Part shown: positions 34,800 to 45,000 of the stretch, one piece after another
Layout: each line of letters opens with the position of its first letter
Position numbering within the stretch: the first letter of the stretch is position 1
From: Clusia tigrina
Taxonomy: Eukaryota; Arthropoda; Insecta; Diptera; Clusiidae
DNA: 64,000 nucleotides
Reading direction: 5' to 3'
Assembly: GCA_920105625.2 (NCBI GenBank)
Contig: OV050030.1
Location: 93,564,652-93,628,651 of the forward strand
Position numbers and translations under genes: made by a program
The notes under the pieces: generated by a model
The model's database searches: none
What the model was told of the DNA's origin: nothing
The model's input: only the letters and a program-made list of their open reading frames with translations

Positions 34800-35661
34800 C
34801 CTAAATCTCTTCAGAAAAGAGTTCTAAATGAGCTTCATATCGGACATTCAGGGATAGTCTGAATGAAAGCTTTAGCACAAAGCTATGTTTGGTGGAGAGG
34901 AATAGACAAAGATATGGAGGCTGTGTCGAGAAGCTGTCCTAATTGTTGCAAAAACAAAAGTAATCCTGTAAAAGAAACTCCACATCGTTGGGAGTATCCT
35001 ACAAGTCCCTGTCACAGGGAACATATCGATTCCGCTGGGCCGTTCATGAATACCTCTTATAGTACACTTATAGTAGCTGATGCTTATTCAAAATGAGTGG
35101 TGGCCATACCAATGCAAACAATAAACACTACAAAAACAATTAAAAAACTGAGAAAAATTTTCGCAAGATTTGGTCTGCCACTTGAATTGGTTTCGGATAA
35201 TGGGACAAATTTTTCATCCCTAGAATTCCAAGAATTCACAAAATAACATAGTATCCGTCATAAATTCTGTGCGCCTTACTACACTTCTTCAAATGGGCAA
35301 AGCGGAACGCTAAGTTTCAACCGACAAGGAAGGACTAAGATCAATGTTAAATGAGGATGATGATTTGAATCTCAAATTATCCAGATTTTTAATGCTTTAC
35401 AGGAAAATACCCAACACAACAACAGGAATTTCACCTGCTGAATTAATGCTTAAAAGATCAATCCGTAGACGAATGGATTTAGTCAAGACTGATGTTGCGT
35501 CTCGGATCATTGAAAAACTAGGTGTTGAGAACGAACCTAGGCATTTTTGAGAGGGCGAATTAATTCAAGCTCGATTTTACTAAAGCAAATGCTGCAAATG
35601 GAAATTCGTAAGAGTAATACGAATAATAGGAAGTCGAATGTACGAAATATTAATAGGTAAT
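34800..35661 (+). pseudogene. gypsy integrase, main part
   Basis: This enzyme would join element DNA to the host genome. Zinc-binding HHCC: ELHIGHSG at 34830, then CPNC near 34940. YVWWRGIDKDME is typical. The catalytic core shows HIDSAGPF (first D) and [11 protein letters not shown] (second D, about 35190); the Glu block NGQ-AER (about 35300) is split by a frameshift. Downstream, NEDDDLNLKLSRFLMLYR and TTTGISPAELMLKRSIRRR (35344-35550), then VRVIRIIGSRMYEILIGN up to the LINE D junction at 35661. It resumes with VKHKRHVDKLR at 37076, in the same frame. Confidence 0.85.
35648..35661. repeat. LINE D target-site duplication, left copy
   Basis: TATTAATAGGTAAT here and TATTAATAGATAAT at 37062-37075 differ at one position and lie exactly at the LINE D boundaries within the gypsy integrase frame. 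Confidence 0.8.
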
Positions 35662-37061
35662 AATAATAATAATTTAGCTTTGCCCAATGGCCGACACTGC
35701 GACCTAAAAGATCTTTTGTGTCATACTACATTTGTCATTAATGATCCATGTGATCACAATTGTCCGATCTACTATGCCCTGTAGGTTTAGTACCGGCGTT
35801 TCTTCCGTAATACCATAGCATTTCGTCCGTTTGGTGATGTCAAATCGTCACAATAATTTATCAGGTTCTTTTCTACCTAGACGTTTCTTCTCTAGAGAAA
35901 GGAAGTAGCTGAAAGTCATGTTCCTTCATTATCTTTTCCGCTTTATGGATGAATTTCAGAATGTCCATAACAGGAGCATTCTTTAATTCTTCCAGAGCCA
36001 GCTGGTCGCGGTGGAATATATTCATTCTGGTTCTTGCCAACGCAATGCAGTCGCAAAGTATGTGTTCCTTGGATTCCTCTTCTTCTAGACAGAGCCGTAT
36101 CATCAAGAATGTGGATTTTAGTCAGGTGATTTTTCAGGTAATAATGACCTGATAGAAAATCTACTATTTTTCCTATGTCTGCTTTGCACATATTGCGCAA
36201 TTCTTTATTTGTAGGTAAATGCCCTTACCAGTCTTTTGGCTTGGCGAAGCCCCTCTACCCCTTCCCAGTGTGACATTCTAAGACTATATTCCCAGTTATC
36301 TACCCTGGATTTAGCCTCCGCCCGGTTGATACCGGATACCGCTCCGGACCTATGAGGCTTGAAGCATTCCACCAGCTTCGATTCTAAAGAATATGAAGCT
36401 AATGCCTGTAATGCAGCTTGACAATCTGAATAGACAGCTATGCGTGCGCCCTTGATACTCGTTTTCAGATTTGTCCTAGCACAGAATGAGATAGCTTGAA
36501 TTTCAGCCTGGAAGACGCTAGGCCACCTGCCCATTGGTTCTGTAGTTTTGGTATTTGGTCCATAGATCCGTGCACCGACTCCGGTGATTGTTTGTGAACC
36601 GTCTGTGAACCATTCTAGACTTCGAGGGTCGACCCAAGGTCCTCCTATGTCCCATTCATCACGGACTAAGATAATAATCTCAAAATTGCGATCAAACTGT
36701 CGTTTTGGAATCATATAGTCCGTTATTGAGCAGATTATGTTTTGATCTGGTATGTTATTTAAAATATTGAAATTACCATATGAGGTTCTTCATGAGGTTC
36801 TTGTCTAGACAAGATCTTCATCTATAATGCGCTTCTAGCAGCACATTTTTTCACGAATGCGTATAGTGGGGATAGTCCTATTATGGCCTCAATAGCAGCG
36901 GTTGGGCAGTTTCGCATGGCATCGGTGATTGCCACGCAAGCCTGCCTTTGAAATCTTGTAAGTATTTTCTTACCAGATTCTTGTGTTGTCTTGGGCCAGC
37001 ATACAAGAGATGCATAGGTAATGATTGGTCTAAGCATCATAACATACAGTCAGTGTATCAT
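35662..37061 (-). mobile_element. LINE D: 5'-truncated RNase H LINE nested in the gypsy element
   Basis: A minus-strand LINE of about 1.4 kb bounded by a 14-bp duplication with one mismatch. The 3' tail is (ATT)n on its own strand (AATAATAATAATTT on plus at 35662). Coding begins in the RT thumb; it has RNase H and a terminal finger. It is the youngest layer of a three-level nest (LINE B, gypsy, LINE D). Confidence 0.83.
35873..37040 (-). pseudogene. LINE D ORF2 C-terminus: RT thumb, RNase H, finger
   Basis: From 37040 down: LRPIITYASLVCWPKT, FQRQACVAITDAMRNCPTAA and SPLYAFVKKCAARSAL, the region after the RT palm in RNase H LINEs. Then, in 36714-36205, RSLEWFTDGSQTITG (first D), VFQAEIQAISFC (E) and AVYSDCQAALQALASY (second D); the WVPGH-ADELA end is degraded across a frameshift. 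A finger is split over two frames near 36110: KNHLTKIHILDDTA, then CLEEEESKEHILCDC. It ends at 35873. Confidence 0.8.
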
Positions 37062-37075
37062 TATTAATAGATAAT
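37062..37075. repeat. LINE D target-site duplication, right copy
   Basis: TATTAATAGATAAT, partner of 35648-35661. The gypsy pol frame continues from here without shift. Confidence 0.8.
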
Positions 37076-37395
37076 GTAAAACATAAACGCCATGTCGACA
37101 AATTGCGGAAAATCGATGCAGTACAACTAATGATAAAATTAAATTTGATGCTGATTCTTTAATTAATATTACTGATAATAATGAAAATAACTACAAAACG
37201 ACTACAAAACATAACGATACAGGATGTACAACTGATTTGCAAGACACAGAAATGACCAAGCCAACCATTCATTAAACACACATCACCAGAAGTGTCAACA
37301 TCATCAGCAATGGCCAAGCCATCTTCATCAGATGGAGGAGTTCGAAGAGGATTAGAAGAGCACCTAATCGGCTTTATTTATAAGGAGGAGAAAGT
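37076..37395 (+). pseudogene. gypsy pol C-terminus and polypurine tract
   Basis: VKHKRHVDKLRKIDAVQL is the conserved end of Mag-type integrases and continues in frame from GN at 35661. It is followed by a Ser-rich tail (SPEVSTSSAMAKPSSSDGG) with stops. The polypurine tract AAGGAGGAGAAAG (37382-37394) primes plus-strand synthesis immediately before the 3' LTR. Confidence 0.78.
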
Positions 37396-37678
37396 TGTTC
37401 TATATTTTGCCGCTAGCAACTGGAAAACACATAGCCAATAGCATCCCCGATTGACAGCTCTGGCAAAAGTACGAATTGGCAGCAGTGGAAATACATGTCA
37501 TTCAAACACACATTTTGTTTATTGTTTAAGACGCTTTGTACTCACGTTGTTTCAGCTAATATTAAATTTACATTAATTAATTATAAGTTAACCTGAAATA
37601 AATTATATGGATTTATTACAAATTATCACGTATTTTGACTACATTTGAGTCCACTCAGGCACATGAAAATACAACACA
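37396..37678 (+). repeat. 3' LTR of the nested gypsy element
   Basis: Begins TGTTCTATATTTTGCC directly after the polypurine tract and ends AACACA before CCAAT. Homologous to 32358-32637 throughout, with many substitutions. Confidence 0.86.
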
Positions 37679-38420
37679 CCAATAAATTAGAGAAGGACAG
37701 TCAGGCTGCAATAAAGGCTCTACAGTCAACACCATCAACTCCAGGCTGGTAAGACAATGTAGGGACGAACTTAGGGCGCTAAGAGTTCATGCTGACATCA
37801 CAATCATCTGGGTTCCAGGCCATAGGAATATCGATGGGAATGAGAAAGCTGATGAATTGGCCTCTCTCGACCTAACGTATGCGCAACTAATGTTTCTTTC
37901 TCTGGGTGCGATCAAGAGGGACATACACCTGCACTCTCTCCTTGGCGGGCAGGAGATGGAGGTCACTTACAACGTGCAAGCTGGCGGCCTAGCCAGTCTA
38001 CAATATAGCTAGGTCAGGAGATCTTATAAACAATGAGCATAGAGACACCAGCCAACTAACGGCGGTTTTTACAGTTCACTCGCTAATAGATACGCATGCG
38101 GAGAAAATGCATAGACCTTTCTATACCTATTGTAGAAGTTGTAAAGATTCGAACGAGATGGAAACAATATCTCACTTTCTTTGCAATTGCCCACCTCTGG
38201 CGGCCGCAAGAAATAGAGCTCTGGGATAACTATTTTCTAGCAGGACTATCCGACCTCTCGGCTATAAAACCGAAGGTTCTTCTAAAATACCTAAATTCCA
38301 CAAGTGGATCTAGATAACAACCCATATTTTTTCCAGAGTTTAGGAGGGGTAGTGACTATTAAACGGCGCTAAGGAGCTAATCGTGATTCAAGCCACCTCA
38401 ACAACCAACCAACCAACACA
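37679..38420 (+). pseudogene. LINE B copy 2, 3' part: RNase H second half, finger and tail
   Basis: The reading resumes after the gypsy insertion: NKLEKDSQAAIKALQS (second catalytic D), VRQCRDELRALRVHADITII, WVPGHRNIDGNEKADELASL (last acidic residue), then the finger CRSCKDSNEMETISHFLCNC at about 38125-38190 and LGDNYFLAGLSDLSAIKPK. Frames alternate because of indels near 37750 and 38200. The element ends with CAACCAACCAACCAACA (about 38400-38420), a tetranucleotide tail rather than poly(A). Confidence 0.82.
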
Positions 38421-38599
38421 TATTTCTGGAGATTTAAATACGCTTTAATTGCAAAGTAGAGTTTTAATAGCCTTTATATAGCTGCTGTTAAACTGTGCCA
38501 TTAGGTTGGAACATGACGCAGCATCTCCGACCATTCGATATCTCAAAAGCAAGCGGTTGTTTTCGATGACGAGCTAAATTCATTATATATTTTAATAAC
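38421..38599. other. Spacer, no gene seen
   Basis: Short mixed sequence after the LINE B tail. No similarity is recognised. Confidence 0.45.
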
Positions 38600-38995
38600 A
38601 ATAGTTACAATGTTAAATTTTAGTACAGGTTGTAATATCAAAAGGAATTATTAATTACATGGCGTAAACAACCAAACCCAATTATTGTGTCTTTTTCTTT
38701 TTTCTACTCAACTTTTTTTGGTCCAAAATTCATGTGTGCATTATCTGCACAAAAGCTTGTGATATTCTTAATATTTACTTTAAAACCACGTAGCTTGAAT
38801 ATAATACATTTTGTGATATTTTCAGATAACTCAAAGTCCGAGTCATAAGAACTTAAAAGCTTTAAAGCTATATCATAATTATATGAAGCAATTCGAAATG
38901 GGCTTGGCGCGTTTGATCGTAAATTTTTATAAATATCGTAAACTAGGGCAAGTTTCTAGTCGGTCGTGCGTTTGACATGCAGTGTAGCCATTTTA
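38600..38995 (-). pseudogene. hAT-like transposase, middle part
   Basis: On the minus strand from 38990, a degenerate frame contains DFELSENITKCIIFKLRGFK and then NIKNITSFCADNAHMNFGPKK, followed after a stop by GFGCLRHVINNS. DNA..NFG followed by a GC..H..NN block is characteristic of hAT-superfamily transposases of the ZBED/KIAA1586-like type. The natural N-terminal continuation is found at 41670-42130 on the same strand, so the gene appears to be split by about 2.7 kb of other DNA. Stops occur after TTD and VE. Recognition rests on short motifs only. Confidence 0.5.
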
Positions 38996-39089
38996 GCCGT
39001 TTTCTTTCAAAAAATTCGGCAACACAGTTAATAATTTTGAAAATTTCCAATTACCCAAACAATTGGAATTTTATTTAAAATTTTGAAAA

Positions 39090-39425
39090 ATGTCGTCCTT
39101 TGACGAAAAATTAATAAATTTAGAGCGGGACCAAATTTTATATATAACACCAAATCAAGGAGTTACAAAAACATATTAAAAAGAAATGCAGCATGTCACG
39201 AAATAGCGCAGAAATTGGATAAATCATGTAAGTTCAATTATTATTATTTGGTGAGTGGGGCGTGCATTTCAATGTTTACACATTTTTAGTGGAAGAATGC
39301 AAGCAGCGATGGAAAGGCATTCGTGGTCGCTACGTAAGGGGAAAGAAGAAAATGCCGTCCGGCCACGCTGATCTGAATGAGTGGGAATTGCCCGGCAACA
39401 AAATGTGGTCAGCGCACTTAGATCT
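39090..39425 (+). pseudogene. MADF-domain (Adf-1-like DNA-binding) gene remnant with one intron
   Basis: Exon 1 starts at the ATG 39090 (MSSFDEKLINLERDQILY); an extra TA in a TATATA run near 39140 shifts the frame, after which NTKSRSYKNILKRNAACHEIA follows. A 62-bp intron (39228-39289, GTAAGT to TTTTTAG) joins KLDKS to LEECKQRWKGIRGRYVRGKK. The WKGIRGRYVR block and its spacing from the tyrosine-rich start are the MADF signature. MADF proteins are found in fly transcription factors and also as the accessory ORF of PIF/Harbinger transposons. At 39426 the reading frame runs into a piece of the 1.5-kb repeat. A short inverted repeat (TTCCAATT, then AATTGGAA) lies just upstream at about 39047-39070. 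Confidence 0.65.
39228..39289 (+). other. Intron of the MADF gene remnant
   Basis: 62 bases with GTAAGT donor and CATTTTTAG acceptor. Its removal joins two halves of a MADF domain in frame (split after the first base of a codon). The length is typical of short dipteran introns. A second GTGAGT donor at 39251 is possible. Confidence 0.6.
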
Positions 39426-39512
39426 GGAGGTAGGCGTGGTCTTTGTCCAAATCGGCCCATATAGCAATCTGGTTCTGTATCTTTGTCCAGACAATACTTT
39501 TGCAAAATTTCA
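39426..39512 (+). repeat. Fragment of the 1.5-kb repeat inside the MADF exon
   Basis: GGAGGTAGGCGTGGTCTTTG through TTTTGCAAAATTTCA matches 41008-41092 almost perfectly and 23520-23612 with more differences. It interrupts the MADF coding frame. Confidence 0.85.
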
Positions 39513-39848
39513 AGAACGCTGCGCTAATGCATTGGCATTTGTTTGTCAGCTGATATGAATTTTTGTGTTTGCCTTTGTTCACAATTTTCTAATATCTAAA
39601 TAAATTAGTTCGTGTGTGTCAATTTCCTATGTCTAAATACATTCGTTTGTGTATTATAATATTTGATACAGTCTCTTGTGTCTGAATACATAAGTATGTG
39701 TGTCATAATTTGTATTTGCTTAAATATTACATATGAGATAAGTATTTAAATTACAATATTAAACGATTAATAAGTTACACGCTCTGAGTTGATATGCCAC
39801 TTTTTATTTACCATAAAGGATTAAATTAATGGAAATAAGTAATATAAA
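39513..39848. other. AT-rich spacer, no gene seen
   Basis: Contains a loosely repeated TGTGT-CTAAATACAT motif (about 39600-39700). No coding similarity is seen. Confidence 0.45.
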
Positions 39849-41309
39849 ACGAGTACAGAAGTCTGAAGTCGGGTTAGACCGACTTCGAAATACCCTTTAC
39901 CTTTTCTTGTGCGGGCGAGTTCAACAATGGAGATGTTTTTTTCATAAATCATCATTAGGAGCATATCTACGGTATTTTGGTACCTTGAATTGATTATATC
40001 GACCACGTTTCTTGTGTATGGCTTTTTAGTCTCAATATAACCACTAATATAAAATTTAGTCCAAAACTTTTGTATAGGTCGTAAGTTATAATAATATGTC
40101 AATAGTGTGCGTGACTCTAAAAATAACACGCCCATATTTTGTGTGGGGCTTAGTGTTAGCACCCGCAACCTTCCTGTGAAATTTCGTTCATGTATCTTCT
40201 ATAGGAACCTAGTAATGATTTTTCTTAATTGTGGGCGTGGCAATAGTAATTATCTGCCCATATTTGGAATGCATGCTAGTATAGGCCCAATTTGTACCTC
40301 TACCAAATTGTATTCAAATATCATCCCTAGAAGCATAGATAGGGTAATTGCCTTTAAGTAGGTCCCCAAAAATCATTATATGGGAGGGAGGCGTATTCTT
40401 CCTCTGATCGACCCCGAATCTTGTATATGGCTTTGTAGGGTCCATATACGTACTAATATATAATTTCGTCCAAAAATATTGTATAGGTCGTAAGTTCGTA
40501 AGGCTGTATAAAAAACATGCCCATTTTTGTATGGTGTTTAATGTTAGCACCCGCAACATTCCTGTGAAATTTGATTGATAAATTTTTAATAGAAACACAG
40601 TAATGATTTTTGGTTAATTGTGGCCGTGGCAGTTGTATTATGATTTCAATATGCTGCAAACACACTATTATGGACCCCATGTATGTTTCTGCCAATTTTT
40701 ATTGCGCTGGCATCAATACGAGCATAGATAGGCTAATTTTAGACCCAAAAGTGGGCGTGTCTTTTCTCTGATCAGCCCCATTTGTTGCAGATAGCTCTAC
40801 AATGTCCACTTCCCGTAAAATTTCGTCCATAAATCTCTACCGGATCTTAAGTTATTAAAATTTGTAAATAGTGGGCGTGGCAGTAAATATATACCGCCCA
40901 CTTTTTGCATAGTATTTAGTAGGACCCACATCGCCATAACTGCCAAATTGCGTCACGATTTCATCAATCGTCATTTTAAAAAAAGTGAAAAAAGTTCCTT
41001 ATATAGGAGGTAGGCGTGGTCTTTGTCCAAATCGGCCCATATAGCAATCTGGTTCTGTATCTTTGTCCAGACATTACTTTTGCAAAATTTCATTAAGATA
41101 GCTGTAACGGTATAGGAAAAAAGTGGTCACAGAAGGACAGACTGACAGACAGACGGACAAAATAAAAATGGCTTAGAAAGTGATTCTGATCATATCTGTA
41201 TATACTCGTATATGTCCGTACCTACAACGCCTCCTTCTTGAAATTGCAACCCCTCAAAAGCACAAAATTAGTATACCCTATTTACCTTTTTTAAATGTTA
41301 AGGGTATAA
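39849..41309 (+). repeat. 1.5-kb interspersed non-coding repeat, copy 2
   Basis: Matches 22288-23832 in the same orientation, with the same start (GAGTACAGAAGTCTGAAGTC, hairpin GAAGTCGG/CCGACTTC) and end (TTAAGGGTATAAA). It lacks part of the duplicated internal block seen in copy 1 near 22560-22620. The GGGCGTGGCAGT boxes, the ACAGACTGACAGACAGACGG run and TAGTATACCCTATTTACC are conserved. Confidence 0.86.
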
Positions 41310-41669
41310 ATATCAGAATGTATTTATGAGTCTCCAATAAGCTCAATATAATTACAATATACAATTTGCAAAGTTTGTACCCTTAAATTATATCTAATTT
41401 TATAACATATCTATAATTAAAGTACTATTCCAATTCTGATTTTAATTTAGTCGTTTAAATTTATGTAAATAATTAGTAAAAAATTATTAGCATCAGTAAC
41501 ACTCTTTCACAAAAAGTCCAAATGTATTTGTTCCCTGGTGTCCACTAGGAAACAGCTGATAGCCAGCAGACCCCACCAGCAATTTTACGCTTGCATTCGA
41601 TTTCCCATTGATTTTGTTGGTGGATTTCCGACGTTTTCTCTCTATCTATGTTAACGCGCCATTGTGCGT
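41310..41669. other. Spacer between repeat copy 2 and the hAT remnant
   Basis: AT-rich to 41520, then a GC-richer stretch (41520-41660) whose minus-strand reading follows the hAT frame without recognisable similarity. It may be hAT or inserted DNA. Confidence 0.4.
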
Positions 41670-42130
41670 TAAAGCCATTATGTTCAAACCATTTTATTTT
41701 TTGAAATAACGTAAAATAAAGGAAATATTTTAATGTTCTCTTTATTGTAAGCATCCGTTGAAATCGAAAAAGGATGGTTATTTTGTAAGTCATTCAAAAC
41801 TATATCTGTTGAGAACTTAGATGAAAAGTTTGTAGATATTTTTCTTGATTTTGTTCTTTCACATGTAAAATACGTTGCGATACCTGAATCATTAAACAAA
41901 TATTTAAACAATTTGCCTTTACAATCTGCAGATAGGTAACTATGATTTTGCATTACACTGTGATATGCTAATGTAGCTGTTATTAAACAAGTTTGATACA
42001 GAAGGCTCTCTGGACACTGTCATTGAACGTTTTAGATGCTTTGTACTTTTAAAATGTTTGAGTACGTCACTTATACCAACATATGCTTTTGAAAAATAAC
42101 AAATAAACAATGCATCTCACCATGGTACTG
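41670..42130 (-). pseudogene. hAT-like transposase, N-terminal part
   Basis: Minus strand from about 42100: AYVGISDVLKHFKSTKHLK, the C-terminal half of a BED-type zinc finger. Then 41953-41684: NHSYLSADCKGKLFKYLFND, SGIATYFTCERTKSRKI, IVLNDLQNN and FSISTDAYNKENIKIFPLFY. This order (finger, HSY..D....KLF.DS.IA....RTK, STDA.N) is that of ZBED/KIAA1586-like hAT transposases; STDAYN holds the first catalytic Asp. The continuation is at 38995-38600. A DNA transposon remnant. Confidence 0.62.
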
Positions 42131-44183
42131 TTGCTATTTCATTGCATCCAATTATATTCGGCTTTCCAACTATCCTGAAACTTGCACGTACATTTAGGAA
42201 TCTTAGTACATTTTGGAATCTTAGTTTTATACCACCAAACATTCCTCAACAGAAGGCGGTGATGACTCGTTGTTAACTCGAGTTGTGTAAAAAATGACTA
42301 TTATCAGCAAAAGGAATACAAATAGTATTAATTCTATTAATAATTTAACAACAAAAGATATAAGGAGTTGTCTTTCTCACGTAGCGAAAGTAGGTTGTCC
42401 CGCCATCGCGTTTAAATGTATCAATGTTGTTTGAACAGAATAGAAGAGTGTGAAACAAAATAAGGTCACTCCTATAACATGAAAAGAGACCAATGGTGAT
42501 TTTACTTCTGTGAAGTAATGTAAATCTTTGGGAAATTTAAAAATCAGAACAAATTAGTATACATTTATAAATTCAGGACATTAGCGAACATTACGGAATA
42601 AAAAAATCAGTATTAGTGTTGAAATACAGTACTGGACTGATCAAATAAGTACGCTTGGCAACACTACTTTAAAGTTGAATGGAGTGACATTCTGGTAAAT
42701 GAATATAAATTCCTTGAAATTGTGTTTTAATTTATAAATGTACGGATACACAGTAATAATTTTCCCTTAATAGAATTTCTACGCGTTTAAGTAGATAAAT
42801 GGCTTTTTCACAAGATAATTATATAAAGCTGAAAATATAAAATGGTATAAGTTTACAACTTCCTTTTCTGTGCGGTGGTATCTTAAAAAATTTATATACT
42901 TACATATGTACATACATATATACAAATGCAAAACTAAGTAACAACTAATAGTATTTGCGTACTCCTTTGAAATGACCATACTACTTTTAATTAAATTTTT
43001 TTTTAAATACGCAAAGATGTTTTTGGTATATAATTTGTATATAAAATTGTACCTGTAATGAAATTAGGCCTGAATTTTTTTCTTGTTTATTCACCGTAAT
43101 ATGTGAAATTAGATGTATGTATGTATGTACATTATTAATGCCTTACACCATAATTAATTTTAAAACTAAATGTGTGCTATGAAAAAATAGGAAGAAAGAC
43201 TTGCATTTGGGAGATTGCCAACAAAAGTTAAAAACACAGCCTTTCAATAAATTTTTCTTTTTCTAATAGAAGTAAAAAAATTCTGGCAATTTTTTCTTAA
43301 TATTCGTAACAATCCTGGGAAACGTTTACTGTGAAGAATACAATAATAATAAATATGTATATAGCAATACATACCATATAATAATGAACCTATAACAAAA
43401 ATAAATATATTTGAAGGCAAGTTGTACATAATGCTGAATTATGAGCGTGGCGGCTAAATGTTACGCCTACAATAATCCCTGGGTTTCACAATAATATGTC
43501 TTGTAGAAAATTGTGTAAGATTTATCCATACATATGTATATCAATAATAAGGACTTAGGGTAATTTTACATCTGCATTCTACTCCTTCTGATCCACCCCA
43601 CTTCTTTCATATGCCTATAGTCGTTAGAGGAGAACAGAGATGAGAAAAAAACATTAATATATTACACATATGTATATTATATACATTAATATATATAGTG
43701 CATCTTTCTGTAATAAGAAGTACAATACTCTTTTTCGGCATATGTAATTATATGTTAAATGGGAAGGTTGCTAGGCAGTTCATTTTAGTTGTAGACGTCC
43801 TGTTTCAAAATTTGAGGGTTGATGATTATTTCTATTTATATCCACATTATATGAAGTTCAATCACAGCGTTACTATTATTCAAAATGCTATAAAAAAATC
43901 ATCGGAAATTGCAATAATCCATATTGGATAACGCACTCTTGTATTAAGCGATTTTATAAAAGGTTTTGCATACTTTGAGTCTGAAGACTTTGTTGTTCCA
44001 TTCTTTGTAGAGTAGAGTCAAAATAATACACCATATAAAATTTACATTGTTCAGTATGTTAAATGTTTGATTGTATTGATTGTGTAGCTTTATACAATTT
44101 TATAGAAATAATTATTTTGTTTTCATAAATGTGAACACGAAACACTGAATTGTGTATAGATCAATAAATTTATTATCTAGGAA
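42131..44183. other. AT-rich region, no gene seen
   Basis: About 2 kb without recognisable coding or repeat homology. Short features are an ATGTATGTATGTATGTACA run near 43112-43130 and TATATA clusters near 43670-43700. Open frames are short and AT-biased. This is the longest stretch that could be unique host DNA, but nothing supports a gene. Confidence 0.5.
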
Positions 44184-44301
44184 ATTTTAATATAAATAAT
44201 ATACACATATTTAAAGTAAAGTAACAACGAACACCACCATAACCATTTTAATATAAATAATATACACATATTTAAAGTAAAGTAACAACGAACACCACCA
44301 T
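44184..44301. repeat. 61-bp tandem duplication
   Basis: ATTTTAATATAAATAATATA to AACACCACCAT occurs twice with a 61-base period (44184-44244 and 44245-44301). The copies look identical over the shared 57 bases, which suggests a recent duplication. Confidence 0.93.
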
Positions 44302-44639
44302 TAAATTTATGGAACAGGACTTATCAATCGGAATCTAAGAGATGCTTAAAGGTTTGCTTGAAAAATATTGAATTTGTCCGATTTCACTTTGTGTCTAGAA
44401 GAAAAATCCAAAGAGTAAAATCTCTTCTAAAGTTTATAATCAATTTCTTTTTTTTCCATGTATTTTTTTATTGTATCCTCTAACAATAAGTAGGCAAATC
44501 TTACAAAGTAATTAATAAACAATAATACACCTTGCCAGTGCTTAGTGTATTTTAAAGATCAGTGTTATACGTATATTAGTTACTATAATAATTGAAATCT
44601 ATTCAATTTAAACTAGTACATAAATATATATTTAAAGTG
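44302..44639. other. AT-rich spacer, no gene seen
   Basis: AT-rich sequence without recognised similarity. Confidence 0.45.
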
Positions 44640-45000
44640 TGATTGTAGTGATGGTGTCTCAGTCCGTATTATACCAGGGTTCTAGTTGGGTGGTTTGGAT
44701 GATTTTTAATATTTTTAGTATATTTCCGATTGAAATCAATGATTTCTTTTTCATGAGTGGTATATTCAGGTCGTTGTGATTGTTAATATTTTTGATAAAT
44801 GAAGGTGCGCCAGTAATGTTTCTGAGGATTTCGGATTGTGCTCTTTATATTAATTCTATATTCGAGTTTCTTGCATCACCCCACAACTGGCTCCCGTAAG
44901 TCCAAATAGATGTTATAATAGCTTTGTACAAGAGTATATTGTATTATAAAGTCAAACTGGATTTATTGTGCATTAGCCAAAGTAGGCTATTATGGTATTT
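44640..45000 (-). pseudogene. Jockey-clade LINE ORF2 C-terminal fragment
   Basis: Minus strand from about 44990: SLLWLMHNKSSLTL, LLYKAIITSIWTYGSQLWGD, SNIELIQRAQSEILRNITG, NDLNIPLMKKEI, HPNHLE. The WTYGSQLWG and QRAQS.ILR blocks are the hallmark of the region after the RT palm in Jockey-clade LINEs. It could be the lost end of the Jockey element at 49735-52860 (same strand), displaced by later insertions, or an independent copy. Confidence 0.78.

Larger units (their letters stand above)
32358..37678 (+). mobile_element. Ty3/gypsy element (Mag-like layout) nested in LINE B
   Basis: A plus-strand LTR retrotransposon: 5' LTR 32358-32637, leader, gag, protease, end of RT, RNase H, integrase, a polypurine tract (AAGGAGGAGAAAG, 37382-37394) and 3' LTR 37396-37678, flanked by CCAAT. 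Most of the RT is deleted and a LINE (35662-37061) is nested near the end of pol. The two LTRs differ at many positions (by eye roughly one in seven), so the insertion is old. The integrase motif order resembles Mag-type gypsy elements; that assignment is tentative. Confidence 0.85.

Noticed and set aside
35761..35872. Possible gypsy sequence between the LINE D tail and its coding end
   Set aside because: The 14-bp duplication places this stretch inside LINE D as its 3' untranslated region.
41545..41793. An 82-codon minus-strand frame next to the hAT remnant
   Set aside because: Only its position suggests hAT; the residues show no conserved block, so it was left as spacer.
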